NCBI GenBank assembly: GCA_947177165.1
Contig: CAMWTP010000005.1
Location: 1 to 64,000, forward strand
From: an uncultured Lachnospiraceae bacterium
GTDB taxonomy: Bacteria > Bacillota > Clostridia > Lachnospirales > Lachnospiraceae
Length of the DNA: 64,000 nucleotides
Direction: 5' to 3'
Position 1 is the first letter of the stretch, and each line of letters starts with the position of its first letter. A program made the translations under genes and the position numbers. The notes beneath the pieces are model-generated. The model had not been told where the DNA came from and made no database searches. It saw nothing but the letters and a program-made list of their open reading frames with translations. Positions 1-8,293 of this stretch are shown piece by piece.

Positions 1-38
1 GCGTTACAGCTCCGCTCTATTTGTCATGCCTGCAAACC

Positions 39-99
39 GACTGTGAATAGTAACACTTTTTTTGCAACTTAGTTTGTTACTTTCACACCCACGCCAAAT
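39..99. repeat. Imperfect palindromic element, related copy at 48.3 kb
   Basis: Reading rightward, the left half carries TGAATAGTAACACTTTT; reading leftward, the right half carries GGCGTGGGTGTGAA followed by GTAACA. Both halves match the single stretch at 48311-48343 (GGCGTGGGTGTGAA then TTGTAACACTTTT). The sequence is not obviously coding. It could be a small intergenic repeat. No function can be assigned. Confidence 0.4.
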
Positions 100-177
100 C
101 GACTCTGTTATAATACACGCCTCAATAACTTACTAAGCTGATAAAAACTGGCGTATCGATGTATCGCTTGCTTTGAC

Positions 178-223
178 ATTGCAGGAGCAGAACCTGACAC
201 AGTCAAATATCTGTTCCTGCAAT
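178..223. repeat. Hairpin downstream of metG
   Basis: Arms 178-191 and 210-223 (ATTGCAGGAGCAGA against TCTGTTCCTGCAAT) pair over 14 bp with one mismatch and an 18-nt loop. It lies just past the metG stop on the metG transcript, but no U-tract follows on that strand, so it is a transcript-end or stability hairpin only by position. The rest of 1-248 holds no gene I can support. Confidence 0.35.
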
Positions 224-248
224 ACCGATCGCATCCATAAAAATGGTT

Positions 249-1877
249 TCAAAGCAAACGTATTTTTTCTGCCTCAATCACATTCTTATCAATCCGTTCA
301 AACAATATTTGTATTTCAGGAAGAAGCTGACCTCCCTGAACTTCGTGTATCTGCCAGCTATTATCAATCGAAAGCCATCTGCAGATTTTTTTTGATGAGA
401 ACGGCAAAAACGGGTTGAGCAGCACTGCCAGGTTCGCAATAATCTGCACACATTGATATAATGTGTTTTGACAGGCATTTTGATCAGAAGTACGCGTAAT
501 CCACGGTGTCTCTGTATCAAAGTATTTATTTGCCCACCGCACAAACTCAAAAATTCCGTTGACTGCATCCTTAAATGCACCCTTTTCGATAAAATCACCT
601 GTAGTCCGATACAAATTTGCTATCTTTGAATGAATTTCTGTATCTATTCTGCTGTCAGGCACAACACCGTCCCAGTACTTTCTGATAAATGAGAGCGACC
701 GGTTTACAAAATTTCCATATGCGCCCAGCAGCTCTCCGTTATGGCTGTTGACATATTCTCTCCACGAAAAATCTGCGTCTTTCTTCTCCGGCCCATTCGC
801 AAGGAAAAAATAGCGGATGGAATCCGGATCATATCTGTCCACAATATCCTTTACCCAGACTGCATAGTTCTGGCTCGTAGAAATCTTTCTGCCCTCAAGC
901 GTCAGATATTCACTGGAAACGATCTGATCAGGCAGATGCCATCCTTTGCCATTTGCGATCAGCAGTGCAGGCAAAATGATCGTGTGAAACGGTATATTGT
1001 CCTTTCCATGCACATAGTAGTGCTTCGCCTGTTCTCCCCACAGATCATTGAAACTGCTTCCTCTGTCCTCCGCCACGCATTTGCTGGCAGACAGATATCC
1101 AAGCACATTTTCCGCCCAGATATAGATTGTCTTATCCTCATATCCATCTAACGGAACACTGATTCCCCACTCCAGATCTCTTGTCAGCGCCCTGTCCCGC
1201 AGGCCTTCCTCAATGTATCGGTTTGTGAACGCAACTGCATTTTTCCGCCAGGAATCCGCCTGGTCCGCCAACGTCCTCAATTCCTTCTCCAACCTTGAGA
1301 TGGCAATATATAAATGTGTAGATTTCCTAAATGTCACAGGGCTTCCACAGACAGCACAGACTGGATGAAGCAGGTTTTCCGGCTCCAGCACTGTACCGCA
1401 GTCATCGCACTGATCCCCTCTTGTCTCCTTTCCGCACTTCGGACAGGTTCCGGTAACAAATCTGTCTGCCAGAAAACTCTGGCATTTTTCGCAGTATGCC
1501 TGCGGCGTCTCCTTCTCATATACCAGATCGCTCTGATACAGGCGTGCATGAAATTCCCTGACAAACCGTTTGTGTCTCTCGTCGGATGTCCTGGTATAGC
1601 AATCATAGCTGAATCCCAGTTTCTCAAAACACTGCACAAATTCCTCGTGAAAAAAGTCACTGATCTCTTGCGGTGTTCTCCCTTCTTTTTTCGCCCTGAC
1701 TGCCACCGGCGTACCGTGACAGTCACTTCCTGACACAAAATACACCTGATCTCCACATGCCCTGTGATATCTTGCCAGTACATCACCCGGCAGTAGGGCT
1801 GCTATATGTCCGATATGCAGTGAACCGTTTGCATATGGCCATGCACCCCCGATCAAAATATTCCTTTTCATTTTCAT
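249..1877 (-). CDS. metG: Methionyl-tRNA synthetase, short form
   Basis: Charges tRNA-Met with methionine in the cytoplasm. The class I signature HIGH is at about residues 21-24 and the KMSKS loop appears as KISTS at about residue 330. Two Cys4 zinc knuckles (CEKC...CPKC and CDDC...CAVC) lie at about residues 132-180, as in MetRS with a duplicated zinc module. At 542 residues it lacks the C-terminal tRNA-binding/dimerisation domain found in many Bacillus-type enzymes of about 660 residues. The first ATG is only 2 nt from GAGGT; the third codon, also ATG (1871), is better spaced, so the true start may be 1871. A T-box leader lies directly upstream. Confidence 0.95.
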   Translation of the reverse strand: MKMKRNILIGGAWPYANGSLHIGHIAALLPGDVLARYHRACGDQVYFVSGSDCHGTPVAVRAKKEGRTPQEISDFFHEEFVQCFEKLGFSYDCYTRTSDERHKRFVREFHARLYQSDLVYEKETPQAYCEKCQSFLADRFVTGTCPKCGKETRGDQCDDCGTVLEPENLLHPVCAVCGSPVTFRKSTHLYIAISRLEKELRTLADQADSWRKNAVAFTNRYIEEGLRDRALTRDLEWGISVPLDGYEDKTIYIWAENVLGYLSASKCVAEDRGSSFNDLWGEQAKHYYVHGKDNIPFHTIILPALLIANGKGWHLPDQIVSSEYLTLEGRKISTSQNYAVWVKDIVDRYDPDSIRYFFLANGPEKKDADFSWREYVNSHNGELLGAYGNFVNRSLSFIRKYWDGVVPDSRIDTEIHSKIANLYRTTGDFIEKGAFKDAVNGIFEFVRWANKYFDTETPWITRTSDQNACQNTLYQCVQIIANLAVLLNPFLPFSSKKICRWLSIDNSWQIHEVQGGQLLPEIQILFERIDKNVIEAEKIRLL

Positions 1878-1963
1878 TTACCTCATTTCCTGTTGTGATA
1901 ACATCTATCGTTTCTTTAAAAAATAATATTGAACCGTATACACCTGGCCGAGCCCAAATGTAT

Positions 1964-2252
1964 AAAAAAACCCTCCTCTCTGAAAATTTCTTTTCAGGGA
2001 CGAGAGCTATCGCTTCGTGTTACCACCCTAAATTCACCCGTATCTCACGATAAGGGCCTTATCAACTACGGATGAGAAATGATTCATCGATAGTCTATCA
2101 CTGTAACGGGTGCGCCCGTCGCAGCCTAGGCGCATTCACGCTTCGGTGCGCAGCTCCGAGACCATTTTCAACCGTTCCTTCCATATCCGCTCTCACCAAC
2201 GCAGACTCTCTGTGATGTATCTAACGATCTACTCTTCTCTTCACAGCCTTTT
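1964..2252 (-). ncRNA. T-box riboswitch leader for metG
   Basis: On the minus strand the hallmark AGGGTGGTAACACGAAG is at 2013-2029. It is followed by a terminator hairpin with arms TCCCTGAAAA and TTTTCAGAGAG and a run of seven T ending near 1964. A Stem I-like region with GGTGAGAG lies at about 2150-2250. A candidate specifier triplet AUG (2163-2165, in GAAAAUGGUCUC) agrees with the downstream methionyl-tRNA synthetase. Known T-boxes read uncharged tRNA and favour the antiterminator when charging is low. The specifier is my inference from position. Confidence 0.9.
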
Positions 2253-2256
2253 GGTT

Positions 2257-2286
2257 ATCATACCACAGAAAAATGTGATACGTCAA
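2257..2286 (-). promoter_or_regulatory. Promoter of T-box/metG
   Basis: TTGACG (2281-2286) and TATGAT (2257-2262) are separated by 18 bp on the minus strand, directly upstream of the T-box leader. The -35 box overlaps the stop codon of the preceding gene. Confidence 0.75.
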
Positions 2287-3257
2287 TCTCCTTTATATTT
2301 TACCACAAACCGGTTTTTTAATCTCAAAAATTCCTCCAACTGCATCAGTGTATAAAATAAGAGTGCTCTGGCCTCGAACTCCTCCCTGCTGTCCGGGAGC
2401 TTTTCCAATTTCATGTCAGCAAACATTTTTCCCAATGATTCCAGCAATTTCTCCACATCGTTATCTCTGTGATACTGCGCCTCGATCTCCTCGAAAAAAT
2501 CAGCGACCTGCATCGTCTGCGCCGGCAGCATCCTGATTTGAACAATACTGTCATAGATATTTCGAAGAACACGGCTCTGATTTTCCCGCATTCTGATATA
2601 GTCAAGCTCATAGGATGTCTGGCTCCAGAGCGTGTTGTTCCAATTTCTGAGCGCGCATTCTTTCGCCAGGCGAATCTTGTCCTCGAGACGTATAAAACAG
2701 TCAGAATGATATCCCGTCTTGTCCTCGCGCCTGAGATTTTCTGACATTCTGTGAACAATCCCTTTGATTTCCTCATCAACCTGTCTTGACAGTCTGTCGA
2801 ACTCCCCTTCCTTTTTCCTCAGATGGAGATTGATCAGAATGCCAAAGAATGTGCCGATGATAAACAACAGCAATTCATTCACGAGCATTTCAGCGCCAAA
2901 ATTCCGCTCTGTCAGAAAATGCGAGATCAGCACGGAATCCATTGCAATCGCCTCACCCCATCCCGCGCTGAGACACAGCAGCGCAAAGAAAAAGAGATAG
3001 ACAATAAATGCACCGACACAAAATCCCAGCAGGGAATAGCACAGAAAAGCTAAAATCAGCGCACACAAAAAAGCCAGTCCCCTGTTTCTGGCAGTTTTTA
3101 GCGTCTCGCGCTTGGTATTCTGAATACTAAGGACGGTGATAATCCCCGCTGTGACGGCATACTGCAGCCCCAACAGATTTGCTGTCAGTATCGACAGCAC
3201 TGCTGCCAGGGCAATCTTGAATGCCTTAACGATATGGAAACCTTTGATCCACTTCAT
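2283..3257 (-). CDS. Aromatic acid exporter (ArAE/FUSC-like) membrane protein
   Basis: The N-terminal half (about residues 10-145) is highly hydrophobic with four to six membrane segments. It starts with the pattern of the ArAE_1 (DUF939) family: KALKIALA-like start, GLQYAVTAGIITVLSIQ, then KRETLKTARNRG. The C-terminal half is a soluble helical domain rich in charged residues. Some relatives of the family export aromatic acids; the substrate here is unknown. It begins 1 bp after the thioredoxin stop codon, so the two are co-transcribed. Length of 324 residues is normal for this subgroup. Confidence 0.75.
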   Translation of the reverse strand: MKWIKGFHIVKAFKIALAAVLSILTANLLGLQYAVTAGIITVLSIQNTKRETLKTARNRGLAFLCALILAFLCYSLLGFCVGAFIVYLFFFALLCLSAGWGEAIAMDSVLISHFLTERNFGAEMLVNELLLFIIGTFFGILINLHLRKKEGEFDRLSRQVDEEIKGIVHRMSENLRREDKTGYHSDCFIRLEDKIRLAKECALRNWNNTLWSQTSYELDYIRMRENQSRVLRNIYDSIVQIRMLPAQTMQVADFFEEIEAQYHRDNDVEKLLESLGKMFADMKLEKLPDSREEFEARALLFYTLMQLEEFLRLKNRFVVKYKGD

Positions 3258-3258
3258 C

Positions 3259-3570
3259 TTACGCCTTGATAAAATCCATAATCTCCGACTTTTGTTTCAC
3301 ACCGATCGAAGTGGCCGCTGCCTCCCCGCCTTTAAACAAAATCAGCGTCGGTATGGACCGCACTTTATATTTGAGCGCAAGAGTGTCCGCCTCGTCTGTA
3401 TTTACCTTGCAGATTTTCACATCTGTGACTTCCTCCGCGATCTCTTCAATCACCGGCGACAACATCTTGCAGGGTCCGCACCATGGCGCCCAGAAATCAA
3501 CCAGCACCGGAATGTCTGCATTTAGTACCTCCTGCTCAAAGTCTGCCTCCGTCAAATGTATCACTGCCAT
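3259..3570 (-). CDS. trxA: Thioredoxin
   Basis: A 103-residue thioredoxin with the redox motif WCGPC (Cys31, Cys34) and the cis-Pro loop SIPT. It reduces disulfides in cytosolic proteins, using electrons from thioredoxin reductase. The open frame extends upstream, but the ATG at 3570 is chosen because AAGGAAGG lies just before it and the protein then starts like other thioredoxins (MAVIHLTEADF). It heads a two-gene operon with the ArAE-like membrane protein. Confidence 0.95.
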   Translation of the reverse strand: MAVIHLTEADFEQEVLNADIPVLVDFWAPWCGPCKMLSPVIEEIAEEVTDVKICKVNTDEADTLALKYKVRSIPTLILFKGGEAAATSIGVKQKSEIMDFIKA

Positions 3571-3626
3571 AATCAAATCCTTCCTTTCGTATCCTGTATT
3601 TGTAATAACTTTTTTGGTATTTATAT

Positions 3627-3656
3627 AGTATACCACCTTTTTCTGAAAATAGTAAA
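3627..3656 (-). promoter_or_regulatory. Promoter of trxA
   Basis: TTTACT (3651-3656) and TATACT (3627-3632) with an 18-bp spacer, followed by about 55 nt of leader to the trxA start. Confidence 0.55.
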
Positions 3657-3670
3657 CAGGTTCCTGCTAT

Positions 3671-4918
3671 TTATTCTTCTTTGTTTTCTCCGTTTAATAT
3701 CATCGCGATAATATGCGCCATCGGATCGCAGGCGTTCATGGCTTCCTCCACCGTATTGGTCTGCGAACCGAGCTCAATCAGCATACTTTTCGGCCGGTAA
3801 TGCAGATTGTACCGGTAACCTTTCAGATAAATACGCCTGGTAAGCCCCGGATAGTACTCCTCCGCTGCAAGCTGCATCTGAAAGGCAAAGGATAAATTGT
3901 CCTGCACATATGGATTGGGGAGGTTTTTCAATTCCCCGAGTGCCCTCGTGTAGCACAGGCCGTTGAAGAACATAAATCTCGCTGTCGGTCTGTCCTGTAT
4001 TGTCGTGACAAGTTTGGTGTCCGGATTTGTCTGGTCTCTGTGCAGATCGATCATGACTTCTATGGTAGGGTTCTCTGCGAGCACCTTGTCTAATCCCGCC
4101 ATAGCGTTTGAGTAGGCATTATCCCTGCTCTCCACATCGTACTCCCCTGTGTGATGGAGCACATTAAAACCATACTGTGTTCTAAGAATATCGCACAAAT
4201 GCTCTCCTACGCCGACGATGGAAGTCGATGAATCCCCCGGCGTCGAATCTATGTATGCCTCCTGGGAATGCGTATGATAGATAAGTATCTGGACATTGCT
4301 GTTGTCCTGCTTCAATGCCGCATCAAATCCCATGAGTGTGTTGTACTGGAGCTGGTCTGTCCTGATCTGCGTGGTCGGATCCTCGGAATAAAAGGTTGTC
4401 TTGATAAATCCCGGGTCATTTAACTGCTCCACAGAGTACTTCGCGACAGGTGCCTGAGCCGGCGCAAAAGCGCCAGTCACCTGTTCTGACTCCTGCTGTT
4501 CGCTGTTGTCTGTCAGGCTTTCACTGTGGCTCTCTGTCTCGATTTCATTTTTCAGATTATTCTGATAAACCAGATTATTTTCAATAGCCGCCATTTCCTC
4601 GATAGCAGACGGCTGTCTGTACTCTGTCACATGGTTCTCCTGTTCCGACTCCATCAGCAGACACATCTCCAAAGGCATGTTTTTGAAAAACTGACTTTTT
4701 ATACCACTATAATCACTGCCGTTTGCATACAACATGTATGGATTGGCAATCTGTACGCCCTGCCTTAGCAAAGCGATACAGAATCTTCCGCCCAGTGTCT
4801 CATCGTCCTTCAGACTATCCTCGACGTCATACGCGGCACGCATCATAAGGTGCACCAGAATCAGCAGGAAAACTATGATTACTATCCCCTGCTTTTTGAC
4901 TTTACGGCTTATATTCAC
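3671..4918 (-). CDS. spoIIP: Stage II sporulation protein P
   Basis: SpoIIP is the peptidoglycan amidase/endopeptidase of the DMP engulfment complex (with SpoIID and SpoIIM) in the mother-cell membrane. This 415-residue protein has one N-terminal membrane segment (about residues 11-28), a variable linker rich in Glu and Gln, and a C-terminal catalytic domain from about residue 205. That domain contains YHTHSQEAY, the DLHRDQ motif and a terminal LIELGSQTN, all typical. It follows gpr with a 3-bp gap, the usual gpr-spoIIP order. The partner spoIIM is at 20.4 kb in this window. Confidence 0.93.
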   Translation of the reverse strand: MNISRKVKKQGIVIIVFLLILVHLMMRAAYDVEDSLKDDETLGGRFCIALLRQGVQIANPYMLYANGSDYSGIKSQFFKNMPLEMCLLMESEQENHVTEYRQPSAIEEMAAIENNLVYQNNLKNEIETESHSESLTDNSEQQESEQVTGAFAPAQAPVAKYSVEQLNDPGFIKTTFYSEDPTTQIRTDQLQYNTLMGFDAALKQDNSNVQILIYHTHSQEAYIDSTPGDSSTSIVGVGEHLCDILRTQYGFNVLHHTGEYDVESRDNAYSNAMAGLDKVLAENPTIEVMIDLHRDQTNPDTKLVTTIQDRPTARFMFFNGLCYTRALGELKNLPNPYVQDNLSFAFQMQLAAEEYYPGLTRRIYLKGYRYNLHYRPKSMLIELGSQTNTVEEAMNACDPMAHIIAMILNGENKEE

Positions 4919-4921
4919 ACA

Positions 4922-5845
4922 TTACTCCTCCTGCTCCATATCCAAAGCAATATTGATCGCCTCCGACAATGTAAAGCTAAGTCTCTTCGTAGTCTCATCG
5001 ATATTCTTTGCTGTTACATACATATTATGAAGCTGTGTGTCTGTACTATTCCTAAAATAATCAAGTGATGCTTTCCCGCCATCATATTCCTCTGACAGCT
5101 TTTCCAGCGCATCCGAGACAATCGTCCCCGCATCCACAACCATGGGAATCCCAATTGCAATCACTGGTACGCCGAGGCTCTCCTTCGTGAGCGCATTTCT
5201 GTGATTGCCCACACCCGAACCCGGATGAATACCGGTGTCTGTTATCTGCACCGTGCGATTCAATCTTTTGGTACTTCTCGCAGCCAGTGCATCTATCACG
5301 ATAACTATGTCCGGTGTTGTCTCCTTTATGACACCCGTTATGATTTCTGCAGTTTCCATGCCAGTCTTTGCCATCACGCCCGGCACAAGTGCGCTGATCT
5401 GATGGATTTTCGACGCTCTGTATGCCTGTCTGCCGTACTCCCGTATGATATGCCTTGTGATGAACAGATTGTCAACAGTGCATGGTCCGAGGGAATCCGC
5501 TGTGACATCGCGGTTCCCAAGTCCCACTACGAGTATCGACTTTTCTTCCTGATCGATATCAGGCAGCACGCTTTTCAGCTGCCGCGCCAGCTCCTCCGAA
5601 ATCTCCCTGTGATAATCCTCATCACTCTCCTGAAGCGCCGGTGCCTCGAGCGTAATATATGTCCCCATAGGCTTTCCCATACTCTTTGCCGCATTTCTGC
5701 TCATAATCACTACCTTGGAAATGTGAACATCCTCCATAATATCGTACTCATCGATGGATACTCCCCGCATCTGCCCCGAAGCCTGCTTTCTGACGCTCTC
5801 TGTCGCCTCCAGGGCCAGGTCTGTCCGAATCTGAAACTGCTGCAT
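4922..5845 (-). CDS. gpr: GPR spore germination protease
   Basis: Germination protease that degrades small acid-soluble spore proteins when spores germinate. Family features seen: RTDLALEA near the N-terminus, the segment VVGLGNRDVTADSLGP at about residues 107-122, PGVMAKTGMET, and VIDALAARS. The protein is made as a zymogen; at 307 residues the propeptide is short compared with Bacillus enzymes of about 370. The start is preceded by GGGAGG. It lies divergent from rpsT and in an operon with spoIIP, a gene order shared across endospore formers. A clear sigma-G promoter could not be picked out in the AT-rich upstream region. Confidence 0.95.
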   Translation of the reverse strand: MQQFQIRTDLALEATESVRKQASGQMRGVSIDEYDIMEDVHISKVVIMSRNAAKSMGKPMGTYITLEAPALQESDEDYHREISEELARQLKSVLPDIDQEEKSILVVGLGNRDVTADSLGPCTVDNLFITRHIIREYGRQAYRASKIHQISALVPGVMAKTGMETAEIITGVIKETTPDIVIVIDALAARSTKRLNRTVQITDTGIHPGSGVGNHRNALTKESLGVPVIAIGIPMVVDAGTIVSDALEKLSEEYDGGKASLDYFRNSTDTQLHNMYVTAKNIDETTKRLSFTLSEAINIALDMEQEE

Positions 5846-5911
5846 ACATAATCCTCCCTGTCTGTTCGTAACGATATTCTATATTTTTTCTATTTTTTTG
5901 AAGAATATGTA

Positions 5912-5940
5912 TTGACATATCAGATTCCATAAATTACAAT
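5912..5940 (+). promoter_or_regulatory. Promoter of rpsT
   Basis: Consensus-like TTGACA (5912-5917), 17-bp spacer and TACAAT (5935-5940). This leaves a leader of about 80 nt before rpsT. Confidence 0.75.
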
Positions 5941-6026
5941 ATACAAGTATGTTTCCATTAGATCGTCCGTGTCCGGCTTTAATGAAACATCGAATCAAGA
6001 AATCGGGAAAATGGGAGGTGACAAGC

Positions 6027-6290
6027 ATGGCAAACATTAAATCTGCTAAAAAGAGAATTTTAGTCAACAGAACAAAGGCTGATAGAAATAAGGCTATTAA
6101 GTCTGGTGTAAAGACTGCGATCAAGAAGGTTTACACAGCTGTAGAGGCAAACGACAAGGAGGCTGCTGCTGTTGCTTTATTAAATGCAACAAGTGTCATT
6201 GATAAGGCTACAACAAAGGGCGTATATCACAAAAATTATGCTTCCAGAAAAGTTTCTCGTTTATCCAAGGCTGTAAATCAGATGGCTTAA
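6027..6290 (+). CDS. rpsT: Ribosomal protein S20
   Basis: An 87-residue, very basic protein beginning MANIKSAKKRI, the standard S20 N-terminus; it binds 16S rRNA in the body of the 30S subunit. The upstream in-frame ATG at 5949 is rejected because GGGAGGTG sits just before the ATG at 6027 and the family begins at MANIKSA. It is monocistronic, with its own promoter and a strong hairpin terminator. Confidence 0.97.
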   Translation: MANIKSAKKRILVNRTKADRNKAIKSGVKTAIKKVYTAVEANDKEAAAVALLNATSVIDKATTKGVYHKNYASRKVSRLSKAVNQMA

Positions 6291-6313
6291 GCTTGAATAT
6301 AGAATAAAATTAT

Positions 6314-6359
6314 ATAGCAAAAACAACCCATACCGTCATGTGGGTTGTTTTTTTGCTAT
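6314..6359. terminator. Bidirectional rho-independent terminator after rpsT
   Basis: Arms AAACAACCCA (6321-6330) and TGGGTTGTTT (6341-6350) with a 10-nt loop; the stem extends further with flanking A and T runs. T-rich tails are present on both strands. On the minus strand the hairpin overlaps the last codons of the small gene ending at 6336. Confidence 0.9.
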
Positions 6360-6611
6360 GCTGCCATACTGTTTATTCATCCAGTCAATTGCACACGCAA
6401 GTCCTTCCTCGCTAAACGAAAAAAGTTCGGAGATCTTCTCCTCATCCGGCGTCGCCTCAAAGCCAAAAGGCTCACTCCAGAGATATACCTTCAGTTTTTT
6501 CTCTTCCTCCACGGTCTCCTGGTGCAGCATAAAGCGCATTCCCTTATAACTGCCTGTGAAATCCTCCTTTTTCACAAAATTGAGTGACAAAAAATCTTCC
6601 CTCGACAACAT
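6336..6611 (-). CDS. Uncharacterised 91-residue protein
   Basis: Not recognised. A small acidic/charged protein with no membrane segment or Cys motif. A central segment (KVYLWSEPFGFEATPDEE) and a helical C-terminus (AIDWMNKQYGSI) suggest a compact globular fold. The start has GGGAAGGTG a few bases upstream. It is the last gene of a leftward operon (kinase, radical SAM, HAD) and its final codons lie inside the terminator stem. Being the operon's distal gene, it may be linked functionally, but nothing in the sequence shows how. Confidence 0.6.
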   Translation of the reverse strand: MLSREDFLSLNFVKKEDFTGSYKGMRFMLHQETVEEEKKLKVYLWSEPFGFEATPDEEKISELFSFSEEGLACAIDWMNKQYGSIAKKQPT

Positions 6612-6635
6612 ACAGACACCTTCCCAAACCTTTTA

Positions 6636-7373
6636 TCATTGCAATTGAATCCCTGTCTGTGTCAGTACTTCCAGAAGCGAACCTTCGGCGGACACATATC
6701 GGTAAACCGGTTCCTTCTCCTCGCGAAAAACTGGATACCGATTGATGTAAAAGCCGTCAATTCCAGCCGCCTTTGCGCCTGCCATGTCAGATTTCAATTC
6801 ATTTCCAATCATGACAGACTCCGCCTTGTCAAGCTGATACCGCTCACAGCATTTATTATAAAATGCCGGGTCCGGCTTCATACAGCTCTCGTCTGAAGAA
6901 ATCAGTATTCCGTCAAAATAAGGAATCAGCCCTGTCAGTTCCAGCTCCTGCCATGTAAAACTCCTCTGCGCATTGGACAGCAGATAGATTCTCTTTCCGG
7001 CAGCTTTCAGCCCTTCCAGACACGCGAGCGTATCGGGAAACAGGCTCAGATAAATCAGCGAAATCCGCCGAAACCCCGCACAGAGATCCGCTGTCTGCTC
7101 ATCAGAAATCTCATATCCGTTCATGGCAAATACATCACGAAAAACGTCCTCAATCTGAATCTCAGGCTTTGTGTATCTGCCGTTCTGTGCCGCCCTCTCT
7201 CTGTACTCCCGCTCTGTCGCGGTATACAGCTGATAAAAGAGCTTCCACTCAAAATGAAATCCCTGTTTCCTGAGCCATTTCGCATATTTCTTGAAAAAAT
7301 TTTTGCTGTATTCATCTGTGTGAATATCAATCAAAGTTCCGTACAAATCAAAGATATAGTTCTGATACATCAT
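6636..7373 (-). CDS. HAD superfamily hydrolase (subfamily IA)
   Basis: A 245-residue haloacid dehalogenase-like hydrolase. Motif I is FDLYGTL (nucleophile Asp at about residue 9), motif II LLSNAQRS with Ser/Asn, motif III Lys in the CMKPDPAFY segment, motif IV near MIGNELKSDMAG. The usual second Asp of DxDGT is Tyr here, and the acidic pair of motif IV is replaced by NELKSD. DxYGT is seen in some HAD-IA phosphatases and in dehalogenases, so the substrate is open. The start codon overlaps the stop of the radical SAM gene (ATGA), indicating translational coupling. Confidence 0.85.
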   Translation of the reverse strand: MMYQNYIFDLYGTLIDIHTDEYSKNFFKKYAKWLRKQGFHFEWKLFYQLYTATEREYRERAAQNGRYTKPEIQIEDVFRDVFAMNGYEISDEQTADLCAGFRRISLIYLSLFPDTLACLEGLKAAGKRIYLLSNAQRSFTWQELELTGLIPYFDGILISSDESCMKPDPAFYNKCCERYQLDKAESVMIGNELKSDMAGAKAAGIDGFYINRYPVFREEKEPVYRYVSAEGSLLEVLTQTGIQLQ

Positions 7374-8293
7374 AAAACCTCCGATAAATATATTTCTTCA
7401 TCAAAATCAGGGATAAAGCTTTCGCTCGCAGTATCCCCCTCCTGCACAAAAGCATTCTCAACGCCCAATGCAATCGCATAGTCAACCACCCTCTGGTACT
7501 CTCTGCGCGTTACCCGCCTGCATATCCCGGGATAATCCTCCATATCATTCCGAGGCGTATACTGGTTCATGATACTCATATAAATGTCATCCCTGTAGGT
7601 ATCATACAGGTACTTTATGACTGCTTTGGAATCCTTCGTATGCCCGGGCATGACCATGTGCCTGACAATCACACCGCGTTTCATCAATCTCTCACCGGAG
7701 AATGAATCGTCAAAAAGAGGCGTCCCCACCTGCCGCACCATCTCCGCTATCGCAAGAGATGCACAGCTGAAATATTCCGGCGCATTGGAATAGCGCGCTG
7801 ACAGCTCCCTGCTGCAATATTTCAAGTCGGGAAGATAGATATCGACGAGCCCGTCCAGCATCCGCAATGTCGCTGCCCGTTCATAGCCAGATGTGTTGTA
7901 CACGACTGGAATGGCAAGCCCCTCTGATCTGGACATTTTAAGCGCTTCTGTGATCTGCGGAACAAAATGTGTCGGTGTCACCAGATTGATGTTGTTCGCC
8001 CCTTTGCTCTGCAGTACCAGAAATAATTTCGATAACTGCCCTATCGTCAGCTCCTTCCCTTTTGTGCCCAGCGCAATCTCCCTGTTTTGACAGAATACGC
8101 ATCTCAGCGGGCAGCCGGAAAAGAAAATCGTTCCAGAGCCAGCCTTTCCACTGATGCAGGGCTCCTCCCACATATGAAGCGACGCCCTCGCCACTCTCAC
8201 TGTTTCACCTTCGCCGCAGTACCCTCTGCCGCTGCCCCTGTCAATGCGGCACTGCCTTGGACAGAGTGCACACTCTCTTAATCCTTCTTTCAT
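7370..8293 (-). CDS. Radical SAM protein, PflA/PflX-like
   Basis: A 307-residue radical SAM enzyme. The [4Fe-4S] motif is C61-x3-C65-x2-C68 (GCPLRCVFCQN), and a second cysteine cluster lies at the N-terminus (C8, C11, C15, C26). The overall pattern fits the group annotated as pyruvate formate-lyase activating enzyme-like (COG1313), whose true substrates are mostly unknown. No glycyl radical enzyme is nearby, so a PFL-activating role is not supported by context. It directly abuts the histidine kinase stop and overlaps the HAD gene by 4 bp. Confidence 0.85.
   Translation of the reverse strand: MKEGLRECALCPRQCRIDRGSGRGYCGEGETVRVARASLHMWEEPCISGKAGSGTIFFSGCPLRCVFCQNREIALGTKGKELTIGQLSKLFLVLQSKGANNINLVTPTHFVPQITEALKMSRSEGLAIPVVYNTSGYERAATLRMLDGLVDIYLPDLKYCSRELSARYSNAPEYFSCASLAIAEMVRQVGTPLFDDSFSGERLMKRGVIVRHMVMPGHTKDSKAVIKYLYDTYRDDIYMSIMNQYTPRNDMEDYPGICRRVTRREYQRVVDYAIALGVENAFVQEGDTASESFIPDFDEEIYLSEVL

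Noticed and set aside
5201-5851. 216-codon plus-strand frame opposite gpr
   Set aside because: Shadow of gpr; no start signal.
7370-8293. Radical SAM gene considered as pflA
   Set aside because: No pyruvate formate-lyase or other glycyl radical enzyme is near, and the extra N-terminal cysteines fit the PflX-like group of unknown substrate.
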